From positions 1,364,001 through 1,428,000 of the forward strand of contig NZ_CP051684.1 of NCBI RefSeq assembly GCF_012849375.1: a DNA stretch of 64,000 nucleotides. The letters run 5' to 3'. A program made the position numbers and the translations under genes. The notes beneath the pieces were generated by a model. The model worked only from the letters and a program-made list of their open reading frames with translations. It made no database searches and was not told the DNA's origin. Below are positions 63,915-64,000 of this stretch, piece by piece. Within the stretch, counting starts at the first letter, position 1; every line of letters begins with the position of its first letter. Origin of the DNA: Duganella dendranthematis (GTDB taxonomy: Bacteria > Pseudomonadota > Gammaproteobacteria > Burkholderiales > Burkholderiaceae_D).

Positions 63915-64000
63915 ATGCCCGCCACCACGCCTCCCGCCCGCTACGACCTGCCTTGGAAAGCTGCCCTCACCCATGCTTTTCGGGCTTTCATGGTTTTCTT
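63915..64000 (+). CDS. Truncated start of a gene at the window edge
   Basis: An ATG at 63915 opens 28 codons to the window end without a stop: MPATTPPARYDLPWKAALTH then AFRAFMVF. The pattern YDLPWKAALTHAFRAFM resembles N-termini of Rpn/PD-(D/E)XK-nuclease-like or DUF4351-type proteins common in this bacterial family. The fragment is too short to confirm this. Confidence 0.5.
   Translation, partial: MPATTPPARYDLPWKAALTHAFRAFMVF

Noticed and set aside
1..64000. tRNA, rRNA, insertion sequence, integrase, phage or CRISPR features
   Set aside because: Looked for cloverleaf-like TTCRA loops, transposase motifs and regular repeats; none was found. A covariance-model scan would be needed to exclude small RNAs.

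Overview
The window looks like chromosomal DNA of a high-GC betaproteobacterium of the family Oxalobacteraceae (Duganella / Massilia / Janthinobacterium type). This is inferred from the gene neighbourhoods phoH-ybeY-corC-lnt, glyQ-glyS-gmhB-plsC, yqgE-ruvX-pyrR-pyrB-pyrC' and rubredoxin-thiD-hemL, from a PEP-CTERM protein, from a complete Pil-Chp chemosensory operon, and from dispersed GGGGTCTGACCCC palindromes. No 16S or tRNA gene is present to fix the genus. Coding density is very high, and most of the long open frames antisense to genes are by-products of GC-rich third codon positions.

Region 1 (1-19 kb) is accessory metabolism. A pectin / rhamnogalacturonan-type locus comes first: TonB-dependent receptor, GH105 lipoprotein, DUF2264 protein and GH35 beta-galactosidase, in one tightly spaced operon. 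A MASE1-GGDEF diguanylate cyclase follows. Next is a 4-hydroxyproline catabolic operon (epimerase plus a three-subunit D-hydroxyproline dehydrogenase) with a divergent PAS-AraC regulator. A minus-strand sugar cluster (hexuronate-type MFS carrier, exported aldose 1-epimerase, LacI regulator) and an MHS-type carrier end this part. A candidate operator motif is shared by the TonB receptor and MFS promoters, suggesting that outer-membrane and inner-membrane uptake are co-regulated.

Region 2 (19-24.6 kb) is a mixed stretch: thioredoxin-like protein, ChaN lipoprotein, an orphan PEP-CTERM protein, a sensor histidine kinase facing a two-gene HDOD unit, and two small uncharacterised proteins.

Region 3 (24.6-50.3 kb) is mostly conserved housekeeping. 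It holds PhoH, YbeY, CorC and Lnt (split by an antisense DUF4132 gene), glycyl-tRNA synthetase, lipid and LPS-core genes (gmhB, plsC, waaA, waaC, phosphomannomutase/phosphoglucomutase, a WecA/MraY-type transferase, rfbA, rfbB), secreted and cytosolic peptidases, ApaH, a second acyltransferase, and the pyrimidine genes pyrR-pyrB-pyrC' with ruvX and yqgE. PyrC' lacks the HxH metal motif and is probably a structural subunit.

Region 4 (50.4-64 kb) has a DNA photolyase, the pilG-pilH-pilI-pilJ-chpA operon for type IV pilus / surface-sensing control, rubredoxin, a divergent ThiD-like kinase, hemL, and the first 28 codons of a gene cut by the window edge.

I found no CRISPR array, insertion sequence, prophage, tRNA or rRNA. 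I do not see a convincing wholly new multi-gene system. The more novel leads are the palindromic repeat family, the possible SD-masking hairpin before the MHS carrier, the shared pectin-locus operator, and several small unassigned proteins.
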